Shown here piece by piece: positions 43,610 through 52,096 of a DNA stretch of 64,000 nt (position 1 is the first letter of the stretch; each line of letters starts with the position of its first letter). Origin of the DNA: Lachnospiraceae bacterium (GTDB lineage: Bacteria; Bacillota; Clostridia; Lachnospirales; Lachnospiraceae); the NCBI GenBank assembly GCA_022800815.1, contig JAAWRC010000016.1, positions 1 to 64,000 of the forward strand, read 5' to 3'. A model generated the notes under the pieces. The model searched no databases, had not been told where the DNA came from, and saw only the letters and a list, made by a program, of their open reading frames with translations. A program made the translations under genes and the position numbers.

Positions 43610-45526
43610 ATGCAGGATGAGAGAAAAGGGGTGTGTCCTGCCGGGGCGGCCTCATGCTTTGCCGAGTACACGGAGGAATACCGGGACAGGTTGTTAGGGC
43701 ATTATGACGAACTGAAATGGCTTTACTGCGAGCTGTACGAGAACCGCATGGATGCCTTCGAGGCGCTCTGCGGCATCATGTACCGGTATTACCGGGAGAG
43801 AAAGAAGGATTTGAAGCGGATCGACGGGGAGCGCCTTCTGAAGCCGGACTGGTACAAGGGGAACCGGCTGGTGGGCATGATGCTCTACGTGGACGCCTTT
43901 GCCGGGAATCTGGAGGGGGTCCGGAGGAAGCTTGACTATATCGAGGAGTGTGGGGTCAATTATCTCCACCTGATGCCGTTTTTGGATTCTCCGGAGAAGG
44001 ACAACGACGGCGGCTACGCCGTGTCGGATTTCCGGAAGGTGAAGCCCTCCCTCGGGACCATGGAGCAGCTCTCCAGACTGGCCGACGACTGCAGGAAGCG
44101 GGGGATCAGCCTCTGTATGGATTTCGTCATGAACCACACGTCCATGGAGCATGAGTGGGCCAGGCGGGCCCGGAACGGGGAGAAGGAATACCAGGACCGA
44201 TATTATTTTTACGACGATTACAGCATTCCGGCGGAGTTTGAGAAGACGGTGCCCCAGGTGTTCCCGACCACGGCGCCCGGCAACTTCACCTGGCTTCCCG
44301 ACATGGGGAAGTTCGTCATGACCTCCTTCTATCCCTATCAGTGGGATCTGAATTACTGGAATCCGGCGGTTCTAAATGACATGATCGACAATGTCCTCAA
44401 TCTGATCAACCAGGGGATCGACGTGGTCCGGATCGATGCGGTTCCCTATATCTGGAAACAGCTTGGGACTAACTGCCGGAATCTGCCCCAGGTCCACAGC
44501 ATCGTGCGGATGATGCGGATGATCTGTGAGATCGTCTGCCCCGGCGTGCTGCTCCTGGGTGAGGTGGTCATGGCCCCGGACAAGGTGGCGCCCTATTTCG
44601 GGACGGTGGAGAAGCCGGAGTGCCACATGCTCTACAACGTGACGACCATGGCCTCCACCTGGAGCTCGGTGGCGGCCCGGGACGCAAGGCTCTTGAAGCG
44701 GCAGATGGACATCCTGAGCCGGCTTCCCAGGGAATATGTGTTCCTTAATTACCTGCGGTGCCACGACGACATTGGCTGGGGTCTCGACTATCCCTGGCTG
44801 GCGGGGCTCGGCATGGGCGAGGTGAGCCACAAAAAATACCTCAATGATTTCTTTACGGGCTGCACGCCGGATTCCTTTGCGAGGGGCGAGCTCTACAATT
44901 CGGACCCGGCCTCCGGCGATGCGAGGCTCTGCGGGACCACGGCCTCCCTCTGCGGCGTTGAGAAGGCAAGGGTGGAGCAGGATAAGGCAGCCCTCTCCCG
45001 GGCCATCAAGCTGGATCTGATGCTCCACGCCTACATGTTCACCCAGTCGGGGATCCCGGTGATCTATAGTGGGGACGAGATCGGCCAGGAGAATGACTAT
45101 TCCTACCATGAGGATCCGGTGCGGAGGGAGGATTCCCGGTATCTGCACCGTGGAAAATTCCGCTGGGATCTGGAGGAGTGGCGGAAGGAGAAGGACAGCG
45201 TCCAGGCGAGGATCTTCGACGAGATCGGCAGGATGGAGGAGATCCGGGGCCGCCACCCGGTGTTTGAGTCGGATGCGGACGTGTGGACGGCGGACACCTG
45301 GGAGGACTCTGTCCTCTGCGTGATCCGAGCCAAGGGGGATGAGAAGTTGGTGGCCCTGTTCAATTTCAGCGAGTGGGATAAGACTGCCTGGATCAACGAG
45401 GACGACGGTGAGTACGTGGACCTGATTTCAGGAAGGACCATGGAGGCGAAGGGCGTGGACATTCCCGGCTACGGGGCATACTGGCTGCTAAAGAAGTCTC
45501 AGGTGCAGGAAGAACAGGAAGCATGA
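43610..45526 (+). CDS. GH13 alpha-glucosidase of the amylosucrase type
   Basis: A 638-residue glycoside hydrolase family 13 protein. The N-terminal helical domain and overall order match amylosucrase: MMLYVDAFAGNLEGVRRKL, NYLHLMPFLDSPEKDNDGGYAV, MDFVMNHTSMEHEWA, then the nucleophile in VVRIDAVPYIWK, the acid/base Glu in LLLGEVVMAP, and RCHDDIGW with the third acid. A C-terminal beta domain follows. Amylosucrases split sucrose and build an alpha-1,4-glucan. Related enzymes only hydrolyse sucrose. No signal peptide is seen. It lies between ptsI and a two-component system. Confidence 0.85.
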   Translation: MQDERKGVCPAGAASCFAEYTEEYRDRLLGHYDELKWLYCELYENRMDAFEALCGIMYRYYRERKKDLKRIDGERLLKPDWYKGNRLVGMMLYVDAFAGNLEGVRRKLDYIEECGVNYLHLMPFLDSPEKDNDGGYAVSDFRKVKPSLGTMEQLSRLADDCRKRGISLCMDFVMNHTSMEHEWARRARNGEKEYQDRYYFYDDYSIPAEFEKTVPQVFPTTAPGNFTWLPDMGKFVMTSFYPYQWDLNYWNPAVLNDMIDNVLNLINQGIDVVRIDAVPYIWKQLGTNCRNLPQVHSIVRMMRMICEIVCPGVLLLGEVVMAPDKVAPYFGTVEKPECHMLYNVTTMASTWSSVAARDARLLKRQMDILSRLPREYVFLNYLRCHDDIGWGLDYPWLAGLGMGEVSHKKYLNDFFTGCTPDSFARGELYNSDPASGDARLCGTTASLCGVEKARVEQDKAALSRAIKLDLMLHAYMFTQSGIPVIYSGDEIGQENDYSYHEDPVRREDSRYLHRGKFRWDLEEWRKEKDSVQARIFDEIGRMEEIRGRHPVFESDADVWTADTWEDSVLCVIRAKGDEKLVALFNFSEWDKTAWINEDDGEYVDLISGRTMEAKGVDIPGYGAYWLLKKSQVQEEQEA

Positions 45527-46212
45527 AATACGATTGCCTGATCATCGATGACGAAAAGCTTTTGGCGGACAGCACGGCGGAATACTTTAACCTGTTCGGC
45601 GTAAAGACCGCCGTCTGTTACGGTGTTTCGGAGTGTAGGCGATTTCTGGAAGAGCACACGGCGGGGCTTCTCCTTCTGGACATCAACCTGGGCGACGGGA
45701 GCGGTTTCGCCCTCTGCAAGGAGCTGCGGGAGCGAACGGGAATTCCCATTCTCTTTATCTCAGCCAGGACCAGCGACGACGACCAGATCATGGCTTTCCA
45801 CATCGGGGGCGACGATTACGTGCCAAAGCCCTATTCCCTGGGAGTCCTGCTGGCGAAGGTGAAGGCGGTGCTCAAACGGCTGGGCCCGGAGGCGGAGGCC
45901 GGCTATTCGGACGGATGGCTGTCCGTCGACGTTCCGGGAAGGCAGGTGAGCGTGAACGGCAGGGCCGTGAAGCTGACGGCCCTGGAGTTTAAGCTGCTCT
46001 CCTTTCTGGCAGACCATGCGGGCCGGGTGGTCTCCAAGCAGGAGCTCTTCGAGCAGGTGTGGGGGGATAAGTTCACGGGCGACGGGACGCTGAACGTGCA
46101 CATCCGAAAGCTCAGGGAGGCCATTGAGCCGGATCCGGGAAATCCCCGGTACATCCACACCGTCTGGGGCGAAGGATACAAATTTGTGAGACAGGGGAGC
46201 GGGCAGGCGTGA
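45523..46212 (+). CDS. OmpR-family response regulator
   Basis: A 229-residue regulator. The receiver domain has acidic pocket IIDDEK, phospho-Asp D53 in LLLLDINLGDGSG, and K102 in YVPKPYS. The C-terminal winged helix has LTALEFKLLSFLADHAGRVVSKQELFEQVWG and ends in HTVWGEGYKF. It starts inside the stop of the GH13 gene (ATGA) and shares its stop with the start region of the kinase. Direct repeats upstream of the ABC genes at 48448 look like its operator. Confidence 0.93.
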   Translation: MKYDCLIIDDEKLLADSTAEYFNLFGVKTAVCYGVSECRRFLEEHTAGLLLLDINLGDGSGFALCKELRERTGIPILFISARTSDDDQIMAFHIGGDDYVPKPYSLGVLLAKVKAVLKRLGPEAEAGYSDGWLSVDVPGRQVSVNGRAVKLTALEFKLLSFLADHAGRVVSKQELFEQVWGDKFTGDGTLNVHIRKLREAIEPDPGNPRYIHTVWGEGYKFVRQGSGQA

Positions 46213-46295
46213 GGCGCCTGTCCGCTTTCCTGCACAGGCCCGTGCGGAGGAAATATTTCACAGATGCGGAAACTCAAGCAGTGCAGGAGGTCGAT

Positions 46296-47774
46296 ATGAG
46301 AAGACGCACGCTCTTTATCAGTCTGTTCCTACTCCTTGCAGCGTGGGCGGCAGCTTTCCTGACCGTATTTTTTCAGGAATGCGAGCTGCCGCAGGATGCG
46401 GTTGCGGTCAACGAGGTGCTGCAGACGGTGCAGGATGGCTGGGAGGACCTGGCGGGCGGCAGGGCCGGCGGGGAAGCCGGAAGGACCGGGGCGGACGGCG
46501 GGGTCGGAGGTGATGACGGAGCCGGGACAAAGGACTCCGGCGGGCCTTTCGTGCCGACGGAAAATGCGGCGGGGCCGAACTACGTGGTGCTGTCTGCGGA
46601 CGGGACGGTTCTGTATCGGACCGGTTCGGACTTAAGTGAAAGCATTCATGAGGCGGTCCGCCACAGGGACACGGTTCTGGACGTGGAAGTGAACGGCCGG
46701 ACGGTGGGGAAGCTGATCATTTACAATGACAGTCAAAAGCTTCGGCAGGAGGAGAGGGGGCGGACGATGGTCCTCTTAGCGGCGGCCCTGTCTGTCTCCT
46801 GTGCCCTTTGCGCCGGGTATTTTTGTTATCTGTACCGGAGAGTGGTAAAGCCCTTCCGGAAGCTTGAGGATTTTGCCGTGCGGGTCGCCGGAGGCAATCT
46901 GGACATTCCCCTGGAGATGGACCGGGACAACCTGTTCGGCGCCTTCACGGAGAGCTTTGACCTGATGCGGTCGGAGCTTAAGCGGGCGAGGCTTGCGGAG
47001 GCGAAGGCCAGCCGGGAGAAGAAGGAACTGACCGCACAGCTCTCTCATGACATCCGCACGCCCGTGGCCAGCATCAAGGCGGCGGCGGAGGTGGGGGCGG
47101 CGCTTGCGGAGTGCGGGGCGCCGGAGGGAGAACTTTTCGGGCATGGGGCGGCCGGGGAGACGGAGAACCGGGCCGCCGGCGGAGAACGGGATAACGGAGA
47201 AAACCGGGGGTGCGGAACGTACCGCGAAGGAGGTGCGGCGAGGCTCCGGGAAAATTATCTGCAGATCGTGCGGAAGGCGGATCAGATCGACGCACTGGTC
47301 ACCAACCTTTTTACCTCCACCCTGGAGGAGCTCCATGAACTTCCCGTCACCCCCGTGGACATGGAGAGCGGGGAACTGCGGGACATTCTGGAAAATGCGG
47401 ATTATCTGCATCGGGCAGATATGTGCGCCATACCGGCCTGTTTGCTCCGGGCGGACAGGCTCCGGCTGCAGCAGGTCTTTGACAACCTGTTTGCCAATTC
47501 CTACAAGTATGCCGGCACAGAGATCCGGGCGGAGGCGAGACTGGAGCCCGGTGCCCTCGTGGTTGCCATCGAAGACTTTGGAGGCGGGGTTTCGGAAGAA
47601 GAACTGCCGTTTTTGAAAGAGAAGTTTAAGCGGGGGGAGAACGCCGGGAAGGTGTCCGGTGCGGGGCTGGGACTTTATATTTCCGACTATTTCATGAAGG
47701 AGATGGGCGGGGAGCTGGAGGTTGCCAACGGGAAGCGGGGGCTCAGGGTGTCGGCGCGGATCCGGATGAGCTGA
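46296..47774 (+). CDS. Membrane sensor histidine kinase
   Basis: A 492-residue kinase. TM1 (LFISLFLLLAAWAAAFLTVFF) and a second helix near residue 150-175 flank an extracellular sensor of about 120 residues with a Gly/Asp-rich stretch. A HAMP-like linker follows, then the phospho-His H251 in LSHDIRTPVASIKAAAEV, and the HATPase part with FDNLFANSYKYA (N box) and GAGLGLYI (G2 box). A low-complexity insertion of about 45 residues separates the dimerisation helices. I choose the ATG at 46296 because AGGAGG precedes it. A GTG at 46209 overlaps the regulator stop. Confidence 0.88.
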   Translation: MRRRTLFISLFLLLAAWAAAFLTVFFQECELPQDAVAVNEVLQTVQDGWEDLAGGRAGGEAGRTGADGGVGGDDGAGTKDSGGPFVPTENAAGPNYVVLSADGTVLYRTGSDLSESIHEAVRHRDTVLDVEVNGRTVGKLIIYNDSQKLRQEERGRTMVLLAAALSVSCALCAGYFCYLYRRVVKPFRKLEDFAVRVAGGNLDIPLEMDRDNLFGAFTESFDLMRSELKRARLAEAKASREKKELTAQLSHDIRTPVASIKAAAEVGAALAECGAPEGELFGHGAAGETENRAAGGERDNGENRGCGTYREGGAARLRENYLQIVRKADQIDALVTNLFTSTLEELHELPVTPVDMESGELRDILENADYLHRADMCAIPACLLRADRLRLQQVFDNLFANSYKYAGTEIRAEARLEPGALVVAIEDFGGGVSEEELPFLKEKFKRGENAGKVSGAGLGLYISDYFMKEMGGELEVANGKRGLRVSARIRMS

Positions 47775-47864
47775 GGATGGCTGTGCGCTTTCCCTGCACA
47801 CAGCCGCCTCTTCCGGCAGAAAATGGTTCCGCCTGTGCGATTGAAATATTTCTCATGCACAATA

Positions 47865-48145
47865 TCAGTGGTCTTCGGAAGCAGTTCTCTGACCCAGGTA
47901 ATCCATCAGGGCATTTTGAAAAATTTTAGAACAGTTTACATTTTCCGAGTCGGCTTTTGCCGCAAGCCTCCATCCTGCTCCATTCCCCAGATATGGAGTC
48001 CCAAAGCTTCCCTGGCATTTTTTAACGCCATGTCGGTATCGTCTTTGTCTGCGCAAGGGCAGCAGCCGGGCAAGTCGGGAAATTCAATACTGATGCCGTC
48101 GTCATCATAAGAAAAAACAGCGATATAAGTATAATGATTTTTCAA
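47865..48145 (-). pseudogene. HicB-type antitoxin remnant
   Basis: From a TTG at 48145 with GGAGG upstream, the frame reads YTYIAVFSYDDDGISIEFPDLPGC, the classic HicB partial RNase-H fold, and goes on to about GLHIWGMEQDG. It then loses frame. A neighbouring frame continues with VNCSKIFQNALMDYLGQ, which resembles the C-terminal ribbon-helix-helix of longer HicB proteins. The linker between the two domains appears deleted together with a frameshift. No HicA toxin is found nearby, so the module is dead. Confidence 0.7.
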
Positions 48146-48369
48146 TATAAAATCCTCCAAACATTATTCTGAAAATTGAGAAGTTAAAAACCAATTCCTG
48201 ATTGTCGTGATATGTTTTTTTATGTTCCATATGGAATATCTTTCTTGGGATGTGTGACGGTTACCCTGCCTTTTCATTCGAGTCTCCTTTATAAATTTAT
48301 TGTAATACATAATTTGTTACGTGCCAACGTCTACACTTTTCATCAGGAATTTGAAGTTTGTTCAGAGAT

Positions 48370-48423
48370 TTAAGGAACCGTTAAGGTTTTGATAAAGACA
48401 TTTAAGGTTTGGGACGGTAAAAT
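48370..48423 (+). promoter_or_regulatory. Phased direct repeats and -10 box, predicted response-regulator operator
   Basis: TTAAGG occurs at 48370, 48381 and 48402, with longer TTAAGGTTT at the last two. The spacings of 11 and 21 bases put the repeats on one face of the helix, as OmpR-family dimers need. TAAAAT at 48418-48423 could be the -10, with the last repeat just upstream of the -35 position and no proper -35 box. The regulator encoded at 45523 is the natural candidate. Confidence 0.55.
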
Positions 48424-48447
48424 GGGGCTTGTGAAGGGAGGATTTCC

Positions 48448-49206
48448 ATGAAGGAGACATTATTGAAAACGGAGAACCTGAGCAAGTCCTTTTCCAACGG
48501 AGGGACGCTGCAGCATGTATTGAAAAACATCGATCTGGAGCTTTATAAGGGAGACTTCACGGTGATCATGGGGGCCAGCGGAGCGGGGAAATCCACGCTG
48601 CTCTACGCCCTGTCGGGGATGGACACGCCAACCCTGGGGAGGATTGCCTTCGGGGAGGAGGTCTTGTCGGAGAAGAGCAGCGACGCCCTGGCGGTGTTCA
48701 GGCGGAAGCACTGCGGTTTTGTCTTCCAGCAGATCTATCTGATCGACGGGATGAGCGTCATGGACAATGTGCTGGCAGCGGGGTTCCTGGTGAGCCGGGA
48801 CAGAAAGGCCCTTTTGCAGCGGGCAAAGGAGTTGTTTTTGAAAGTGGACATCCCGGAGAAGACCTGGGGGAAGTTTCCGGCCCAGCTCTCCGGAGGGGAG
48901 GCCCAGCGGGTGGGAATCGTCCGGGCGCTAATCAATTCGCCGGAGATTCTTTTCGCCGACGAACCCACGGGGGCGCTCAATTCCCGGACGGGTCTGGACG
49001 TCCTCGACACGCTCACGGCCTTCCACGAGCAGGGGCAGAGCGTGGTGATGGTGACCCATGACATGCGGTCCGCCAGGCGGGGGAACCGGATCCTGTATCT
49101 GAAGGACGGTTCGGTCCTGGGGGAATGTGACCTGGGGGTTTATGTTCCCGGGGATGAGAAGCGTCATGAGAAGCTGAAAAGCTTCCTTGCGGAAATGGGG
49201 TGGTAG
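48448..49206 (+). CDS. ABC transporter ATP-binding protein, MacB/BceA type
   Basis: A 252-residue ATPase with Walker A GASGAGKST, Q-loop FVFQQIYLIDGMSVMDNV, signature LSGGEAQRVGIVRAL, Walker B ILFADEPTGALNS and the switch His in VMVTHDMRSA. This is the LolD/MacB/BceA class that works with FtsX-type permeases, not a solute importer. GGGAGGA precedes the ATG. The permease starts one base after its stop. Regulation by the two-component system upstream and the phased repeats is likely. Confidence 0.9.
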   Translation: MKETLLKTENLSKSFSNGGTLQHVLKNIDLELYKGDFTVIMGASGAGKSTLLYALSGMDTPTLGRIAFGEEVLSEKSSDALAVFRRKHCGFVFQQIYLIDGMSVMDNVLAAGFLVSRDRKALLQRAKELFLKVDIPEKTWGKFPAQLSGGEAQRVGIVRALINSPEILFADEPTGALNSRTGLDVLDTLTAFHEQGQSVVMVTHDMRSARRGNRILYLKDGSVLGECDLGVYVPGDEKRHEKLKSFLAEMGW

Positions 49207-49207
49207 C

Positions 49208-51553
49208 ATGAGGAAAAGTATGTTGATGGCCCGTGCCAATTTCCGCAGGGCGAAGGGGCAGACGGCGGCCATTGCCCTGCTGGTCCTGCTTGCGGCGTTC
49301 ATGCTGAACCTGTGGCTGATGCTTGCGACGGACTACAAACAGAATTTTGACCGTTATCACGACAAGCTGAACGGGGAGCACGTGACCCTGGTTATGAACG
49401 ACGACAGGGAGGAGGTGCGGGAATTTCTTGCAAAGACCCTTGGGGAGGACGACCGGGTGACGGAGTACTGCATGGACGACGCCTTTTTCATGGTCGGATC
49501 CTTTGTCTATCACCAGGGGGAGGTCAACACGGAACTTGTGATCTTGGAGAAGGAGACGGCCCTCAACCGTCCCATCGGAACTGTGGAGATTGTGGAGGAC
49601 GGCGGTCCGGAGAGCGGCGTGTACCTTCCCATGCTTTACGGGTCCGACGGCCGGATCCGCACGGGGGAGACCATCGCCCTCACCATCGGGAACCGGACGA
49701 GGGATTATCAGGTGTGCGGCTTTTTGAACAGTGTCATGGCGGGTTCCCACAACTGCTCCATGAGCGTGGTGATGTTCACGGAGGACCGGTATGAGGAGTT
49801 AAAACGGGAGCGGGAGCTGATCCCCTCCACCCTTGTCTCCGTGCGGATCCGGGACAAAGGGGAGAGCCAGGAGATGGAGGCAGACTTAAAGGAAGCCCTG
49901 TCGGCCCGGTATCCCGAGATCCGGACCCAGACCAATTCCTACGAGCTGGTCACCTCGTCCCGCTACATTTCCCAGATGATCTGTTCCGGGATCGTGAGCG
50001 CCATGGCGTTTCTGGTGACACTGATCGCCCTGGTGGTGATCGCCTCCAATGTCATCCATTATATTCAGGAGAACATGAAGAATCTGGGGGTCTTAAAGGC
50101 GGTCGGCTATGAGAGCGGGCAGATCATGGGGGCGCTTCTGTTCCAGTTTTCGGGGGTCGCTTTGGCGGCCGCCCTGGCCGGAATCGGGCTCTCCTACGGC
50201 CTGTTTCCGGCGGTCAACACCATGATGATCTCCCAGACGGGGATCCCCTATGCGGTGCGGTTTCTGCCGCTGCCCTTTTTCCTGACGGTTTTCATAAGCG
50301 TCGGCGCAGTCTCCCTGACCGTATGGCTTTCCGCCAGGCGGATCCGGAAGCTGGAGCCGATCATGGCCCTCCGGGAGGGGATCCGGACCCACAGTTTCCG
50401 GAAAAACCATGTTCCCCTGGAGCGGACGGGTCTTCCACTTTCCTTCGCCCTCGCTTTAAAAACGACCCTTTCCGGGGTGAAGCAGAACGTGACCATGTGC
50501 ATTACCATGCTGGTCCTGTCCCTGGTGCTGGTCTTTTCCGGGCTGATGGTGGAAAACATGATCGTGGACATGACACCCTTCGTCAACATGATCGTGGGGG
50601 AAATGGCAGATTCCTGCATCAGCGTGAGGGCGGAGGCCGAGGAGGAGTTTCTGCGGCGGATGGAGGCCGACGAACGGGTGGAGAAGGTTTACCTGTTCCA
50701 CACGGCCAATGCGGTCCACGTGGGAGGCATCGGTCTGATGGCGACGGTGACCGACGATTTTGCCGACGTGAATAACCAGGACGTCTGCATAGAGGGCCGA
50801 TATCCCAGATATGACAACGAGGTGGCGGTCGCCGTGAAATATGCCAGGGAGAAGGGGCTTGCCATCGGGGACGAGATCACCATGGCGGCGGAAGGGAAAG
50901 AGGCGAAGTATCTGATCTGCGGTTATACCCAGATTTCCAACAACCTGGGGCGGGACTGCATGTTTCTCCGGAGCGGCTATGAGCGGATGGGCAGCATCCC
51001 GAACGCCAGCTATTATATCAACCTGGCGGAAGGGGTGGACGTGGACGCCTTCCAGGAGGAAGTCGGCGCATGGCTCGGGGACGACATGAATGCGGCCATC
51101 AACATTCTGGACGTTTTGGAGGGGACCGGAAGGGTCTACGTGTCCCTGATGACGGCCATCGTAATCGCCATTCTTATCCTGAGCGGGGTGGTAATCCTCT
51201 TCGTCCTCTATCTGCTGGTGCGCTCCATGCTCGCCAGAAAGAAGCGGGAGTACGGGATTTTGAAGGCGCTGGGCTTTACCACGGGGCAGCTGGTCCTGCA
51301 GACGGCCTTGAGTTTCATGCCGGCGGTGGTGCTCTCGACGGCGGCGGGGTTGCTGATCAGCGCACAGGTGATCAATCCGCTGACGGCCCTGTTCCTCCAC
51401 GGGATCGGAATCGTGAAATGTACCTTCACGGTGCCTGTCGCCTTCACGACGGCGGCCGGGGCGGGAATGTGCCTGCTGGCTTTCCTGCTGGCCTGCCTGC
51501 CGTCCTTAAAGATCCGGAAGATCGCACCGAAGGAGCTGCTCTCCGGGGAATAG
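49208..51553 (+). CDS. FtsX-like ABC permease
   Basis: A 781-residue permease. One TM near the N-terminus (TAAIALLVLLAAFMLNLWLML) is followed by a large extracellular region, three central TMs (about 260-380), a second TM with a further extracellular region from about residue 420, and three TMs at the end closing with LPSLKIRKIAPKELLSGE. The duplicated FtsX domain layout is seen in peptide-resistance and lipid- or antibiotic-related exporters. The ligand is not predictable. It pairs with the ATPase one base upstream. Confidence 0.88.
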   Translation: MRKSMLMARANFRRAKGQTAAIALLVLLAAFMLNLWLMLATDYKQNFDRYHDKLNGEHVTLVMNDDREEVREFLAKTLGEDDRVTEYCMDDAFFMVGSFVYHQGEVNTELVILEKETALNRPIGTVEIVEDGGPESGVYLPMLYGSDGRIRTGETIALTIGNRTRDYQVCGFLNSVMAGSHNCSMSVVMFTEDRYEELKRERELIPSTLVSVRIRDKGESQEMEADLKEALSARYPEIRTQTNSYELVTSSRYISQMICSGIVSAMAFLVTLIALVVIASNVIHYIQENMKNLGVLKAVGYESGQIMGALLFQFSGVALAAALAGIGLSYGLFPAVNTMMISQTGIPYAVRFLPLPFFLTVFISVGAVSLTVWLSARRIRKLEPIMALREGIRTHSFRKNHVPLERTGLPLSFALALKTTLSGVKQNVTMCITMLVLSLVLVFSGLMVENMIVDMTPFVNMIVGEMADSCISVRAEAEEEFLRRMEADERVEKVYLFHTANAVHVGGIGLMATVTDDFADVNNQDVCIEGRYPRYDNEVAVAVKYAREKGLAIGDEITMAAEGKEAKYLICGYTQISNNLGRDCMFLRSGYERMGSIPNASYYINLAEGVDVDAFQEEVGAWLGDDMNAAINILDVLEGTGRVYVSLMTAIVIAILILSGVVILFVLYLLVRSMLARKKREYGILKALGFTTGQLVLQTALSFMPAVVLSTAAGLLISAQVINPLTALFLHGIGIVKCTFTVPVAFTTAAGAGMCLLAFLLACLPSLKIRKIAPKELLSGE

Positions 51554-51666
51554 CAGGTATCCGGTAATTGCGGAATGAGAAGTTATGGGAATATTCTGGC
51601 AAGTTTTTGGATCCCGCAATTACCTGGGGGATGAGGGTGCGGGAAGCCGCCTGCATCCTCCGTTGC
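51554..51666. other. Spacer with a short inverted repeat
   Basis: GGTAATTGCGG at about 51562-51572 and CCGCAATTACC near 51617-51627 form an 11-base inverted pair. No gene is seen between the FtsX gene and the following palindrome. Confidence 0.4.
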
Positions 51667-51903
51667 CGTCAAATTGCGCAATGGTTCGTGATCCTGCGAC
51701 TTGACGGGGGCCTTAGAATTTCTTAGCGTTCCGGTCAAAAAACAGCAATTTCCGGACAGGACGTCCGGAAAAGGCTTATGCCGCCATGGACGGCGGATCA
51801 TAAGCCGGTCGCATGAAACTCGTTCAGATTAAATTCGGAACGTTTAGAAATTCAAGGTCCACGGAACCGGAGCAGAGAACGAACCTAATTGTGCGATTTG
51901 ACG
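51667..51903. repeat. Second long imperfect palindromic element
   Basis: The outer arms CGTCAAATTGCGCAATGG..TTCG and GAACGAACC..GTGCGATTTGACG are imperfect inverted copies. Inner arms TTAGAATTTCTTAGCGTTCC and GGAACGTTTAGAAATTC also pair, and the middle holds TTCCGGACAGGACGTCCGGAA and GCCGCCATGGACGGC. At 237 bases it is close in size to the element at 14156 but shares no sequence with it. Confidence 0.55.
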
Positions 51904-51964
51904 ACAGCCAACTTTGAATGCGGCTTCCCGAACCCGAATCCTTGAAGCATATAATACGGGGAAA

Positions 51965-52005
51965 ATGACGTCTGTTTTTCGAGAGAAGGCAGACGCCATT
52001 TTTTT
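51965..52005 (+). terminator. Rho-independent terminator
   Basis: ATGACGTCTG pairs with CAGACGCCAT with one mismatch, followed by seven T residues. Confidence 0.7.
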
Positions 52006-52006
52006 G

Positions 52007-52035
52007 TTGTTACAAAAGGGATTCGATGATACAAT
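52007..52035 (+). promoter_or_regulatory. Promoter of the serine hydrolase operon
   Basis: TTGTTA at 52007-52012 and TACAAT at 52030-52035 with a 17-base spacer. Confidence 0.65.
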
Positions 52036-52096
52036 GATTCTCAGATATTTCAAAAATGCACAGGACGAAAATGTACGAGATGGGAGAGGACAGGTT

